Shown one piece after another: positions 1-6,961 of a stretch of DNA of 12,074 nt. The first letter of the stretch is position 1. The number at the start of each line of letters is the position of its first letter. The DNA is from Candidatus Moraniibacteriota bacterium. Its GTDB lineage: Bacteria; Patescibacteriota; Minisyncoccia; Moranbacterales; GCA-2747515. A program made the position numbers and the translations under genes. The stretch covers positions 1 through 12,074 of the forward strand of contig JAOZUJ010000022.1 of assembly GCA_029938745.1 (NCBI GenBank), in the 5' to 3' direction. The notes under the pieces were generated by a model. The model made no database searches. It had not been told where the DNA came from and saw only the letters and a program-made list of their open reading frames with translations.

Positions 1-768
1 GCTCAACTCCTTGTGCAAATCAGGATACACACCCTTAATCTGTACAAGAAACTTTGCGCCGTGTCCAACACGTGTATTCAGTTTTTTCCCTTGGGCACAA
101 CCTGGACATTGATCACGGGGATCCTTTGTGATGTCCACTGTGTGATTTGCAGCCACTACATCTGTGAGAGCGTGAGCACATTCTACATCAAACTCTTTTT
201 GTAGTGCTTTCAATCCTGGATTTTTATCACTAATTCTATTGCATACTGCAATAAACCCGACTAATATTCCACCGGAAGCGCAAATAAACGTAGCTGTCTC
301 ACGTAAACTTTTAGCCGTATTAATGAGATCCTCAATTTGCAATATTCGTAAACTTTTTACTCGCTCGCTATGATCCTTGTACCAAACTAACCCATCACTT
401 TTTTTCAATGGCTTCAGGACTTCAACTTTTTTCATAGTAAATTGCGTATAATAATACGCAACCAAAACAGCAAGCGTATCCGCACCATGTGGTGTACCTA
501 CGACAGCATCGAAATTAAATTTTCGAGCCTCCCATGCTATTTGCATGGCCACAGGACTCAGTAACTGAATTGTATTGAGATCACGAATATTTACATACGC
601 ATCGCCGTGACCTCCGCCGGTAAAAACAAAATGACCCTTGAGAGCCACTCCTCGTGATTCAAGATAATCCCACACACCGCTATTGCCAATTGTATCGTAA
701 TACAATTGCCTATCCCATATACTGAGACGAGCTAATGCATCTGGCAATATTTCCTCAAAATAATCCAT
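1..768 (-). CDS. Orotate-phosphoribosyltransferase-like protein (PyrE-like), 3' end beyond window
   Basis: The frame is open from the ATG at 768 to base 1 (256 codons) with no stop, so the C-terminus is missing. Seen: an OPRTase-like N-terminal segment HFVFTGGGHGDAYVN (residues 46-60), a central DAVVGTPHGADTLA strand-loop (87-100), a PRPP-loop-like segment LQIEDLINTAKS (143-154), and a late CPGC pair (221-224) followed by NTRVGHG (231-237). Type I phosphoribosyltransferases transfer phosphoribose from PRPP to a base; OPRTase makes OMP in pyrimidine synthesis. Some PyrE proteins carry a similar late Cys pair. The usual TTGGS of the PRPP loop reads NTAKS here, and at over 256 residues the protein is longer than the usual 180-220, so the substrate is uncertain. 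The start is firm: the upstream gene's TAA at 781-783 is followed directly by GGAAGGTGAAGG and then ATG. It is cotranscribed with the small Cys-rich gene. Confidence 0.8.
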   Translation of the reverse strand, partial: MDYFEEILPDALARLSIWDRQLYYDTIGNSGVWDYLESRGVALKGHFVFTGGGHGDAYVNIRDLNTIQLLSPVAMQIAWEARKFNFDAVVGTPHGADTLAVLVAYYYTQFTMKKVEVLKPLKKSDGLVWYKDHSERVKSLRILQIEDLINTAKSLRETATFICASGGILVGFIAVCNRISDKNPGLKALQKEFDVECAHALTDVVAANHTVDITKDPRDQCPGCAQGKKLNTRVGHGAKFLVQIKGVYPDLHKELS

Positions 769-780
769 CCTTCACCTTCC
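769..780 (-). promoter_or_regulatory. Strong Shine-Dalgarno of the PyrE-like gene
   Basis: The minus strand reads GGAAGGTGAAGG between the TAA of the small Cys-rich gene and the ATG at 768. It fills the whole 12-base spacer, which fixes the PyrE-like start and suggests translational coupling with the upstream gene. Most core genes in this window have no comparable site. Confidence 0.75.
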
Positions 781-990
781 TTAAATTTTGCGTACCCACG
801 GACAATCGCGTGGCACTGGTTTGTTTATACACACAGAACAGTATTCACACAATCTGCCGAGTAATTTGCAATTGCAATCTGGCGCATTTTCTTCAGCACA
901 CTTTCCAATCCTTTCCACATCCCTATCGCTAATAGGATTCTCCATTGTCTTATCGTTGATTGCACTCAAAATTTGCCCCCTTGTGATCAT
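781..990 (-). CDS. Small cysteine-rich protein (69 aa), function unknown
   Basis: I do not recognise this gene. The 69-residue product has seven cysteines, all in its C-terminal half, in the order C-x7-C-x-C-x6-C-x2-C-x2-C-x9-C. There is no signal peptide or membrane segment, so an intracellular metal-binding (zinc or Fe-S) role is possible, but this is inference. Reality of the gene is supported by a consensus promoter 52 bases upstream and by its TAA abutting the PyrE-like gene's Shine-Dalgarno. The start is uncertain. The ATG at 990 has no Shine-Dalgarno and lies inside an inverted repeat. A TTG at 969 (codon 8) is preceded by AAGGGGG at good spacing and would give 62 residues with all cysteines kept. 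Confidence 0.6.
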   Translation of the reverse strand: MITRGQILSAINDKTMENPISDRDVERIGKCAEENAPDCNCKLLGRLCEYCSVCINKPVPRDCPWVRKI

Positions 991-1007
991 TTTATTTTTT
1001 TGATCAC
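983..1007. promoter_or_regulatory. Inverted repeat over the start of the small Cys-rich gene (candidate operator or hairpin)
   Basis: GTGATCA at 983-989 is mirrored by TGATCAC at 1001-1007 across an 11-base AT-only spacer. Each arm contains the palindrome TGATCA. The ATG at 990-988 overlaps the inner edge of one arm. It lies in the leader between the predicted transcription start (near 1035) and the gene, so it could be a repressor site or an RNA hairpin hiding the ATG. Its function is inferred. Confidence 0.4.
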
Positions 1008-1041
1008 TCTAAAATTGTAAAATCAACAAAAACCTATACTA

Positions 1042-1070
1042 ACCATATGTAAATACACCATCTCTGTCAA
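1042..1070 (-). promoter_or_regulatory. Sigma-70-type promoter for the Cys-rich/PyrE-like operon
   Basis: On the minus strand a perfect -35 TTGACA (1070-1065) is followed by a 17-base spacer and -10 TATGGT (1047-1042). It begins just past the T-tract of the preceding terminator. The predicted start is near 1035, giving a leader of about 45 bases. Confidence 0.7.
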
Positions 1071-1072
1071 AT

Positions 1073-1100
1073 AAAAAAGGACAGGTTTAAAACCTGTCCC
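1073..1100 (-). terminator. Rho-independent terminator after the Cys-rich surface gene (repeat copy A)
   Basis: The 10-base arms GGACAGGTTT (1079-1088) and AAACCTGTCC (1090-1099) are perfect complements around one base. Read on the minus strand, the hairpin is followed by six T (1078-1073). It lies about 50 bases past the stop at 1152 and shares a 21-base identical block with the terminator after gapA. Confidence 0.8.
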
Positions 1101-1110
1101 TACAATATTC
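1073..1110. repeat. Dispersed palindromic repeat, copy A
   Basis: Bases 1090-1110 are identical to 4522-4542 (21 bases), and the opposite arm is also related (GGACAG in both). The repeat is a hairpin with a conserved flank, TACAATATTC, on one side. Both copies sit at a gene 3' end in the same orientation. This resembles a REP-like element that also serves as terminator. Confidence 0.6.
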
Positions 1111-1151
1111 GTTTTAAACGATTTGAACATCTAAAACACTTTCAACATTTC

Positions 1152-2969
1152 TTATGGTTTTGTTTCTATCATGCGACCACTTGAACAATCTGCATCAGAG
1201 TTGCATGAACTTTTACACTGAGCATCATTTGGAAGATTTGCTGCTACAGGTGTTGCTTGGCAGGTACCTTGCACATTACATGCTTTTGCCATACACATTG
1301 TCTGCAAATTCACGTCATATCTACGTGGTGGCTCACCAGGATATTCACACTCCACAAAAAATGATCTACTTGTTTCATCAATTGGTCCAATTTGATTAGA
1401 TCCTCCATCACATATTTGCAGTGGATCATGTGGACTACCAAGTTCACAACAAAAACCTGGTACACCATTACAATATACTGATACATTTGTCTTGCTACCA
1501 AAATATACTGGACTTTGTATCTGAAATGATGGATCACCTGTTAAACAATTATTTGCAGTACATATTACTGGAGCCAGTGGCTGATGTTGACATTGCCATT
1601 CCCACTGATAATTTGCATTCATTGTTATGCTACCAACAAGTAAACTATGAGGTCCACATAGGTCATCTGCTGTCGTTGGACGACTATTTGAAGTTGTTCC
1701 ATCAAGAGTGCCACATGAAGATGTGATTTCACAATTTGTATCGCAGAAAGATTTACCATTCTCAGTACCTTCATCACAAACTTCCGGTCCATCTATGTTA
1801 CCATCGCCACAGTATGGACCTGTTTCTGTAGCAAATTTACATGAATGACTACAATACTGACATGTTCCGTCATACGGTGCACCACACAGCAATCCATTGT
1901 GTGGCCCATTATCACAGTCCTCAACTCCCGGAGGTCCATTTATTATACCATCACCACAACCTGGACCAGGTTTTTGTACCAATGTACACTCTCCAGGCCT
2001 TCCTGGCGAAACACAATATGTACATAAACTCTCATAAGCAGGTGTACAGTTATCAACTGGCCACGTATTCCCTGACCAGCTTGTGTCACATGCCTCTGGT
2101 GACGTTACTTCTCCATCACCACAATAATCGCACCTTGCAGCAGCACCAATTGTTACTGTCCACGACACAGTCTTTGCTGGCAATACCAATCGATTTGTAC
2201 AATAGTTTACATTATCATTACTTGGTGTACGCACCGTCGGACAAAACATTGCATTTGGAAATCGCTTATTCACACTATTCGGACTACTGAAGTGTTCTGA
2301 TATCCAATCTGGATCCATGTCAGAGAAAACGATGTATGCCCACATGCGTGCTGTAACCGGTGGAAAATTTGCTGTTACTGTCACTGTTCCATTTTTCTTT
2401 GCAACACATCGCATTCCTGCACAACTCACTATAGTATTATTACTTGATGTCATGTAAACCTTACCTGAGCTTGACCCACTACCACTCCATACTACTGGCT
2501 TTACAGCTGACCATGCAATTTTACCCCATCGATTACCACTGCTAGGATCATCAATCTTTTGCCAATAATGACTTGAATACGCCTCACCTGTACGATTTTG
2601 ATTGATTGAACTGACCCATTTACCATACGGCGTATCCCATGCACCATTCCCAGCAACAAAAGTAAAGCTTGGATCATATCCAAAATTTACACCCTCACTA
2701 ACACATAATTCAGTACCACCAGAGACAATACCCGCCTTATGATTAATTGTTACAGAGCCATTTCTAGAATATAATCGCTTAATCGTTTTTGGTTTAGAAT
2801 CCTTCTTTTCTGGCCTAATGTAAATAGAATGCACATTGATCTTATTATCAGTTGCAACACCTGTTTGTTCACGAGTCATAGCATATGCAGGAGATGCAAT
2901 TGTAATCAGAGCAAACACTATACTGATAACAATTGCCCGAATCTGACTGATTTGTCTAGAATTATTCAT
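1152..2969 (-). CDS. Secreted cysteine-rich protein with DUF4215-like (Myxococcus Cys-rich) repeats, 605 aa
   Basis: Residues 1-30 form a Sec signal peptide (basic start, hydrophobic core, SPAYA before the likely cleavage). Residues 31-280 are a Ser/Thr/Asn-rich beta-type region of unknown fold. Three CGDG...CD repeats follow, with CGDG cysteines at 283, 338 and 387 and CD cysteines at 294, 352 and 398; this is the pattern of DUF4215/Myxococcus cysteine-rich repeats. A CGTLDG...DDLCG...WEWQC module at about 419-475 resembles a module I associate with CPR surface proteins. In all there are about 38 cysteines, so an extracellular disulfide-bonded protein is likely. There is no C-terminal membrane anchor. 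It starts 17 bases after the end of the membrane-anchored gene upstream, has no Shine-Dalgarno (the leader is A/T only), and ends before a strong terminator. The binding partner is unknown. Confidence 0.88.
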   Translation of the reverse strand: MNNSRQISQIRAIVISIVFALITIASPAYAMTREQTGVATDNKINVHSIYIRPEKKDSKPKTIKRLYSRNGSVTINHKAGIVSGGTELCVSEGVNFGYDPSFTFVAGNGAWDTPYGKWVSSINQNRTGEAYSSHYWQKIDDPSSGNRWGKIAWSAVKPVVWSGSGSSSGKVYMTSSNNTIVSCAGMRCVAKKNGTVTVTANFPPVTARMWAYIVFSDMDPDWISEHFSSPNSVNKRFPNAMFCPTVRTPSNDNVNYCTNRLVLPAKTVSWTVTIGAAARCDYCGDGEVTSPEACDTSWSGNTWPVDNCTPAYESLCTYCVSPGRPGECTLVQKPGPGCGDGIINGPPGVEDCDNGPHNGLLCGAPYDGTCQYCSHSCKFATETGPYCGDGNIDGPEVCDEGTENGKSFCDTNCEITSSCGTLDGTTSNSRPTTADDLCGPHSLLVGSITMNANYQWEWQCQHQPLAPVICTANNCLTGDPSFQIQSPVYFGSKTNVSVYCNGVPGFCCELGSPHDPLQICDGGSNQIGPIDETSRSFFVECEYPGEPPRRYDVNLQTMCMAKACNVQGTCQATPVAANLPNDAQCKSSCNSDADCSSGRMIETKP

Positions 2970-2986
2970 ATAATTATAATTATTTT

Positions 2987-4402
2987 TTATTTTTGTTTAT
3001 AAGATCTTATGCCAAGATAGATTAATACCCCAATAAAAAGCATAATTGATAAACCAAATAATATATACTTCATATTATCTAATGTATTATTCTCATCAGA
3101 TTGTGCGTCAGCACATGTATTAAAATCTTCACAATTATAATTCACTTCATATTCGTCCACAAGTTGCCCCTCACGGTCATACACCTGTGCATGCAATGCG
3201 AGACGATCATAACTTTTTTGTGCCACAAATTGAGCTTTGTCAGCAGCCATCACTGATGGAATAGCTCCTTCATAATTAATTTGAGACACCTTCTTATTGT
3301 CCTCATCTGTCAATGTAACAACAACTCTTCCTTCTGTATTTATACCAGATGTATTGTGAAAACATGTGAATAACGTTGCCTCCTCACCTTCTTGTAGTGG
3401 AAATTTTGTAATTGCTGGATAATTAAGACGTGGTCGTTCTTGTTTGCTCACAAGACGAATATTCACTATGGATTTTTGATCACCTGATGTTGCTGTGATC
3501 TTCAGATAATACACAGACTCACTTACTTGTGGAATTATATATTTTAGATTCACACTACTATTTGCAAGAATATTTACTTTTTCATCTTTTGTATCTAAAA
3601 GGTCCTTTTCATCCAAACTATCCCAATAGTAGAGTTCATATGTTATATCAACTTCTTTATTCTTATCAAACGTATTAACAATTGGTTGTATTATTGACAC
3701 ACTTTCTCCCGCATCAAATCGTGGCCAGTCACCAATGTGATAATATTTTTCTCCTGCTACTTTCGTTTGTGACCGATCAAATGAAATAAAAGAGTGCTGG
3801 TCTGTAACAACATCAAATATTGCATTTCCTACAATGATTTCATTCGAGAATGGCAATCCTCCCAAATTAAATTTCTTTCCTACAGAAAAGAAATAATCAA
3901 AAACATACTCTGCCGTCGATGCAGATTCTGGAATTGTCCAGTCAAATGATGCTGACTTAGTACCATTTGCATCAATAACAATGTCTTTTATTGCAATGAA
4001 TTCATCAATAATAAAATTACCTTCTGCTTGGTAATTTCCATTTTTTTGTGAGACACGCACAAATACATTACCATCAACGACAGGTTGATCATTTTCATTT
4101 ATAATTTTACCAATAAAATGAGCTGTTTCACCTGGCTTATAATAATCCTTCTCTGCATCAAGTGACACTTGCATACTTTGAAATGTGTAATAATCAAAAC
4201 AATCTACACCATTATTTACAACATCATCAGCACTCCAAGCGTCAGTAGACATTACCTTATCTAACTGTTCCCATGAAAGTGTATCTGTTTCTACAAAATC
4301 GACCTCTTGAGACACTGTATTATCATCAAAAGTTGTTTCTTGTCCAAAAACAAAAAACGGCACAAAAAGGAGTGTGACGAATAGAAAGATATATTTCTTC
4401 AT
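2987..4402 (-). CDS. Membrane-anchored surface protein with macroglobulin-like beta domain
   Basis: I chose the ATG at 4402, which starts a clean signal peptide (MKKYIFLFVTLLFVPFFVFG); the ATG at 4423 would add seven polar residues. Neither has a good Shine-Dalgarno. The mature part has a DCFDYYTFQSMQVSL segment leading into YYKPGETAHFIGKI and VFVRVSQ, which resembles the MG2-type beta-sandwich of alpha-2-macroglobulin-like proteins. More beta-strand-rich sequence follows. A transmembrane helix (KYILFGLSIMLFIGVLIYLGI) and a short basic tail lie at the C-terminus, so the protein should be displayed outside and anchored in the membrane. There is no thioester motif, so it is not a full macroglobulin. 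It is cotranscribed with the secreted Cys-rich gene; the two may work together at the surface, which is inference. Confidence 0.82.
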   Translation of the reverse strand: MKKYIFLFVTLLFVPFFVFGQETTFDDNTVSQEVDFVETDTLSWEQLDKVMSTDAWSADDVVNNGVDCFDYYTFQSMQVSLDAEKDYYKPGETAHFIGKIINENDQPVVDGNVFVRVSQKNGNYQAEGNFIIDEFIAIKDIVIDANGTKSASFDWTIPESASTAEYVFDYFFSVGKKFNLGGLPFSNEIIVGNAIFDVVTDQHSFISFDRSQTKVAGEKYYHIGDWPRFDAGESVSIIQPIVNTFDKNKEVDITYELYYWDSLDEKDLLDTKDEKVNILANSSVNLKYIIPQVSESVYYLKITATSGDQKSIVNIRLVSKQERPRLNYPAITKFPLQEGEEATLFTCFHNTSGINTEGRVVVTLTDEDNKKVSQINYEGAIPSVMAADKAQFVAQKSYDRLALHAQVYDREGQLVDEYEVNYNCEDFNTCADAQSDENNTLDNMKYILFGLSIMLFIGVLIYLGIRSYKQK

Positions 4403-4479
4403 ATTTTTACTTTGCCACGCCATAGCACAAATTTATGCGACAACGGGTTTTATTTTAATTTTTTATTTTCTTATATATT

Positions 4480-4488
4480 AGTATAACA
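4480..4488 (-). promoter_or_regulatory. Extended -10 promoter for the surface-protein pair
   Basis: The minus strand reads TGTTATACT, an extended -10 (TG-N-TATACT), just past the gapA terminator. No convincing -35 is seen. The predicted leader is about 70 bases to the ATG at 4402. This is the only plausible promoter between gapA and the surface genes. Confidence 0.4.
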
Positions 4489-4499
4489 TACTTATTCAA

Positions 4500-4532
4500 G
4501 AAAAAGAAAGGGACAGATCTTAAACCTGTCCC
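4500..4532 (-). terminator. Terminator after gapA (repeat copy B)
   Basis: GGGACAG (4510-4516) pairs with CTGTCCC (4526-4532). As minus-strand RNA the stem can lengthen to about ten pairs with G-U wobbles. It is followed by a T-rich tract (TTTCTTTTTC). It lies 30 bases past the gapA stop and closes the glycolytic block. Confidence 0.7.
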
Positions 4533-4542
4533 TACAATATTC
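4505..4542. repeat. Dispersed palindromic repeat, copy B
   Basis: Bases 4522-4542 match 1090-1110 exactly, including the TACAATATTC flank. The left arm has drifted (GGGACAGATC against GGACAGGTTT), but compensating wobble pairs keep a hairpin on the minus strand. Confidence 0.6.
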
Positions 4543-4561
4543 ACTTTATTAATGTCTATAT

Positions 4562-5572
4562 TTATTCGATCATTTCGCCATACTGTACAGCCATGTCTAC
4601 GAGACGAACTGAATAACCCCACTCATTGTCATACCATGCGACAACTTTGACAAGATTTCCACCAATAACCTTTGTAAGTGGTAAGTCAACAATCGTTGAA
4701 CGCTCATCACCGATAAAATCACCTGACACCAAAAGATCATCTGTTACGCCTAAAATTCCCTTTAATTCTCCCGATGCTGCTGTAATAAACGCATCATTAA
4801 TTTCTTTTTGTGTCACATCTTTTTTTGTTACGATTGTAATATCTGATATTGATGCATCAATTGTTGGTACACGCATCGCCATACCGTCAAATTTACCCTT
4901 AAGCTGTGGCAATACTAGCGTAGCAGCAACCGCCGCCCCTGTTGTCGTTGGGATGATATTTTGTGCTGCAGCCCTTGCTTTACGCAGATCTTTTGCTGGA
5001 CCATCTTGGAGATTTTGTGTTGATGTGTATGAGTGAATTGTTGTCATCAGTGACTTTTCCACACCAAAATTTTCATCCAATACTTTCATAACAGGTGCAA
5101 TACAATTTGTTGTGCACGATGCATTTGATATAACGAGCGTTGATTCACTTGTTGGCTCTAACACGCCCAACACATGTGTATCTACATCTCCTGTCCCCTT
5201 TGCTGGTGCTGAGATCACAACACGTTTCGCTCCAGCGTCAATATGACCATATGCAGTACCGTCTTTTACAAAAAATCCCGTACACTCGAGCACAACATCA
5301 ACATCTCGTTCTCCCCACGGCAATTTCACTGGCTCTGGTTCAGCTGAAGCAAAATATTTTTTACCGTCAACTATAATATTTTCATCATCAAATGTCACTT
5401 CTTTGTCATATTTACGAAACACACTATCGTATTGCAACAAATGTGCCAGTGACTCATTGTCTGTGAGATCATTAATTGCCACCACTTCACAGTCCTCTCT
5501 GTCTGAGATAATCCGAAAAGCAGCACGACCAATACGACCAAATCCATTAATTGCTATTTTTGTTTTGTTCAT
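4562..5572 (-). CDS. gapA: Glyceraldehyde-3-phosphate dehydrogenase, type I
   Basis: This enzyme converts glyceraldehyde 3-phosphate, NAD+ and phosphate to 1,3-bisphosphoglycerate in cytosolic glycolysis. The 336 residues are full length. Seen: the Rossmann start KIAINGFGRIGR (5-16); AINDLTD with Asp35, as in NAD-preferring enzymes; the active-site SNASCTTNC with catalytic Cys153; the general base His180 in TTIHSYT; TGAA and GMAMRVPT phosphate and substrate segments; and WYDNEWGYS near the C-terminus. Nothing essential is missing. The coenzyme loop reads DGP, as in E. coli GapA, rather than DLP. It is the last gene of the block, 36 bases after tpiA and just before a terminator. The spacer has no Shine-Dalgarno and holds only an A/T palindrome. 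Confidence 0.97.
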   Translation of the reverse strand: MNKTKIAINGFGRIGRAAFRIISDREDCEVVAINDLTDNESLAHLLQYDSVFRKYDKEVTFDDENIIVDGKKYFASAEPEPVKLPWGERDVDVVLECTGFFVKDGTAYGHIDAGAKRVVISAPAKGTGDVDTHVLGVLEPTSESTLVISNASCTTNCIAPVMKVLDENFGVEKSLMTTIHSYTSTQNLQDGPAKDLRKARAAAQNIIPTTTGAAVAATLVLPQLKGKFDGMAMRVPTIDASISDITIVTKKDVTQKEINDAFITAASGELKGILGVTDDLLVSGDFIGDERSTIVDLPLTKVIGGNLVKVVAWYDNEWGYSVRLVDMAVQYGEMIE

Positions 5573-5582
5573 AATTTTGATT

Positions 5583-5595
5583 ATTAATGATTAAT
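5583..5595. promoter_or_regulatory. A/T palindrome in the tpiA-gapA spacer
   Basis: ATTAATGATTAAT is an odd-centred perfect palindrome ten bases upstream of the gapA start region. It takes the place where a Shine-Dalgarno would be expected. A regulatory role is possible, but the surroundings are so A/T-rich that chance is a fair explanation. Confidence 0.2.
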
Positions 5596-5608
5596 TATTC
5601 ATTTTTAA

Positions 5609-6355
5609 TTATTTCAACATTCGTGCAATCTGTGCAAATTTATGTGGTGACAAACTTGCGCGTCCAACCAATACACCATCCGCATATGCGTTTGTACACA
5701 CCTCTGTTACATTTTCTGCGACTACACTTCCGCCATACAAAATTGCGACATTTTCTGCAACTTCTTTACCATGCGTTGCTGACACAATCGAACGAATAAA
5801 CATGATCATTGTGTGAATTTCATCTGTTGTTGGCGTCTTACCGCTTCCAATTGCCCACACAGGCTCATACGCAAACACGAGATTTTCCATATCATCTGTC
5901 GTAAAATTTTGTACAATAATTTCAACCTGCTTTCGCACACTATCCATTTCATCATCGGACTCCATATAACCAACACAAATAATTGGCATTAACTCTGTGC
6001 GCAGTAAAATCGCAACTTTTTGTGCTATGTCCTCATTTGTTTCATGATTATACTTACGACGTTCACTGTGTCCTACAATAACCATCTCCGCTCCCAATGA
6101 TTTAATTGTTTTTGGTGATGTATTGCCCGTATAACTTCCATACAATTCCCAAAAACAATCTTGTGCACCAATATTTACTGGCATTTTTGAAAATATTCGA
6201 GTAAAATGTTCTAAATATACTGTCGGTGGACAAAGTGCAATCACATGTTCTGTTTTTAGATCAGCAAACTCTTCTTTCAATTCTTTACAATATGTATCAC
6301 GTTGTGACACACTCTCCATGTTCATCTTCAAATTTCCAACAATCAATTTTTGCAT
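5609..6355 (-). CDS. tpiA: Triose-phosphate isomerase
   Basis: This enzyme interconverts dihydroxyacetone phosphate and glyceraldehyde 3-phosphate as a TIM barrel, feeding gapA downstream. The 248 residues are normal length. Seen: GNLKMN (7-12) with substrate residues Asn8 and Lys10; catalytic His96 in VIVGHSERR; catalytic Glu164 in AYEPVWAIGSGKTPT; and the phosphate-binding ILYGGSV and GVLVGRASL segments. Family-unusual changes: GNWKMN has Leu for Trp, the usual TGE after GAQ is TGN (76-78), and CIGE is CVGY (127-130). Catalytic residues are intact, so activity is expected. It starts 17 bases after the membrane-protein gene and lies in the same presumed transcript as gapA. Confidence 0.96.
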   Translation of the reverse strand: MQKLIVGNLKMNMESVSQRDTYCKELKEEFADLKTEHVIALCPPTVYLEHFTRIFSKMPVNIGAQDCFWELYGSYTGNTSPKTIKSLGAEMVIVGHSERRKYNHETNEDIAQKVAILLRTELMPIICVGYMESDDEMDSVRKQVEIIVQNFTTDDMENLVFAYEPVWAIGSGKTPTTDEIHTMIMFIRSIVSATHGKEVAENVAILYGGSVVAENVTEVCTNAYADGVLVGRASLSPHKFAQIARMLK

Positions 6356-6372
6356 ACCTTTTTCTTAAAAAA

Positions 6373-6873
6373 TTATACCGATGCTACTGCCGACATTGCT
6401 CCGACAGTAATCAATGTGACAATTATACCAGAAATAAGTGATCCTAGTGCAAGCAATGGCCATGCTTTCCGAAATGGGATTTGAAATATTGATGCTGCAA
6501 CCGCTCCTGTAAAAATTCCCGTCATAGGTAGCGGAATTGCAACAAATGTTACAAGAATTATTGAGCCCCACTTTTCAAATTTTTTTCTATTATTTGTATG
6601 AATTCTATTAATATATTTTTGCCATAAATTCTTCAAAAATGGAGAGAAATCTAGTATACTTTGTAAAATCCTTTCTACAAAAAAGATCACAAACGCACCT
6701 GCAACAATATTGCCAAGTACAGAATAAAATAACGCTGCAAGTGGATCCATTTCATATACAGTAATTGCAATTGGAATTGACGCACGTATTTCTGTGATTG
6801 GTATCATTGCAATTAAAAATGTTGCAACACTATCCGGCAAAGAAGACAGCAATTCAATAATGTGTTCTTTCAT
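6373..6873 (-). CDS. Small multi-drug export-type membrane protein (COG2426 / Sm_multidrug_ex family)
   Basis: The 166-residue protein is mostly hydrophobic, with about four membrane segments. Family hallmarks are visible: PITEIRASIPIAI near residues 25-37, matching the P-x-TE-R-x-x-IP pattern, and IPLPMTGIFTGAVAASI in the second half. Two Pro/Gly-rich re-entrant-like stretches flank a charged middle (NRIHTNNRKKFEKWG). The family is named after a proposed export role, but its substrate is poorly established, so the function is uncertain. It sits between galT and tpiA in one run of genes and has no recognisable Shine-Dalgarno. Placement in a sugar block may mean it handles a related solute, which is speculation. 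Confidence 0.85.
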   Translation of the reverse strand: MKEHIIELLSSLPDSVATFLIAMIPITEIRASIPIAITVYEMDPLAALFYSVLGNIVAGAFVIFFVERILQSILDFSPFLKNLWQKYINRIHTNNRKKFEKWGSIILVTFVAIPLPMTGIFTGAVAASIFQIPFRKAWPLLALGSLISGIIVTLITVGAMSAVASV

Positions 6874-6950
6874 TCAGTTAATAACTAGTAACCTGTAATT
6901 AGCAACCTGTAATTTATATTTTGGTAACTAATAACCGAAAACTTAATTTA
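6874..6950. repeat. Short tandem-like repeats in the galT/membrane-protein spacer
   Basis: AACCTGTAATT occurs at 6890-6900 and again at 6904-6914 (14-base period). Flanking this are related fragments around TAACTAGTAACC (6882-6893) and GGTAACTAATAACC (about 6923-6936). The spacer is A/T-rich, non-coding, and the longest gap within the sugar block. Confidence 0.45.
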
Positions 6951-6961
6951 TTCTTAAAAAA

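Noticed and set aside
788..1003. A 71-codon plus-strand frame with a hydrophobic C-terminus
   Set aside because: It mirrors the small Cys-rich gene, which has a promoter, operon position and coupling that this frame lacks. No minus-to-plus promoter was seen.
1841..2290. A 149-codon open frame on the plus strand
   Set aside because: It lies fully antisense to the Cys-rich secreted gene, has an odd His/Tyr/Leu-rich composition, no Shine-Dalgarno and no motif. It is a shadow of the real frame.
1073..4542. The two shared hairpin repeats as a CRISPR array
   Set aside because: Only two copies, over 3 kb apart, with genes between them and T-tracts at the hairpins; there are no spacers and no cas genes.
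4626..5036. A 136-codon open frame on the plus strand
   Set aside because: It is antisense to conserved gapA sequence and shows no family features.
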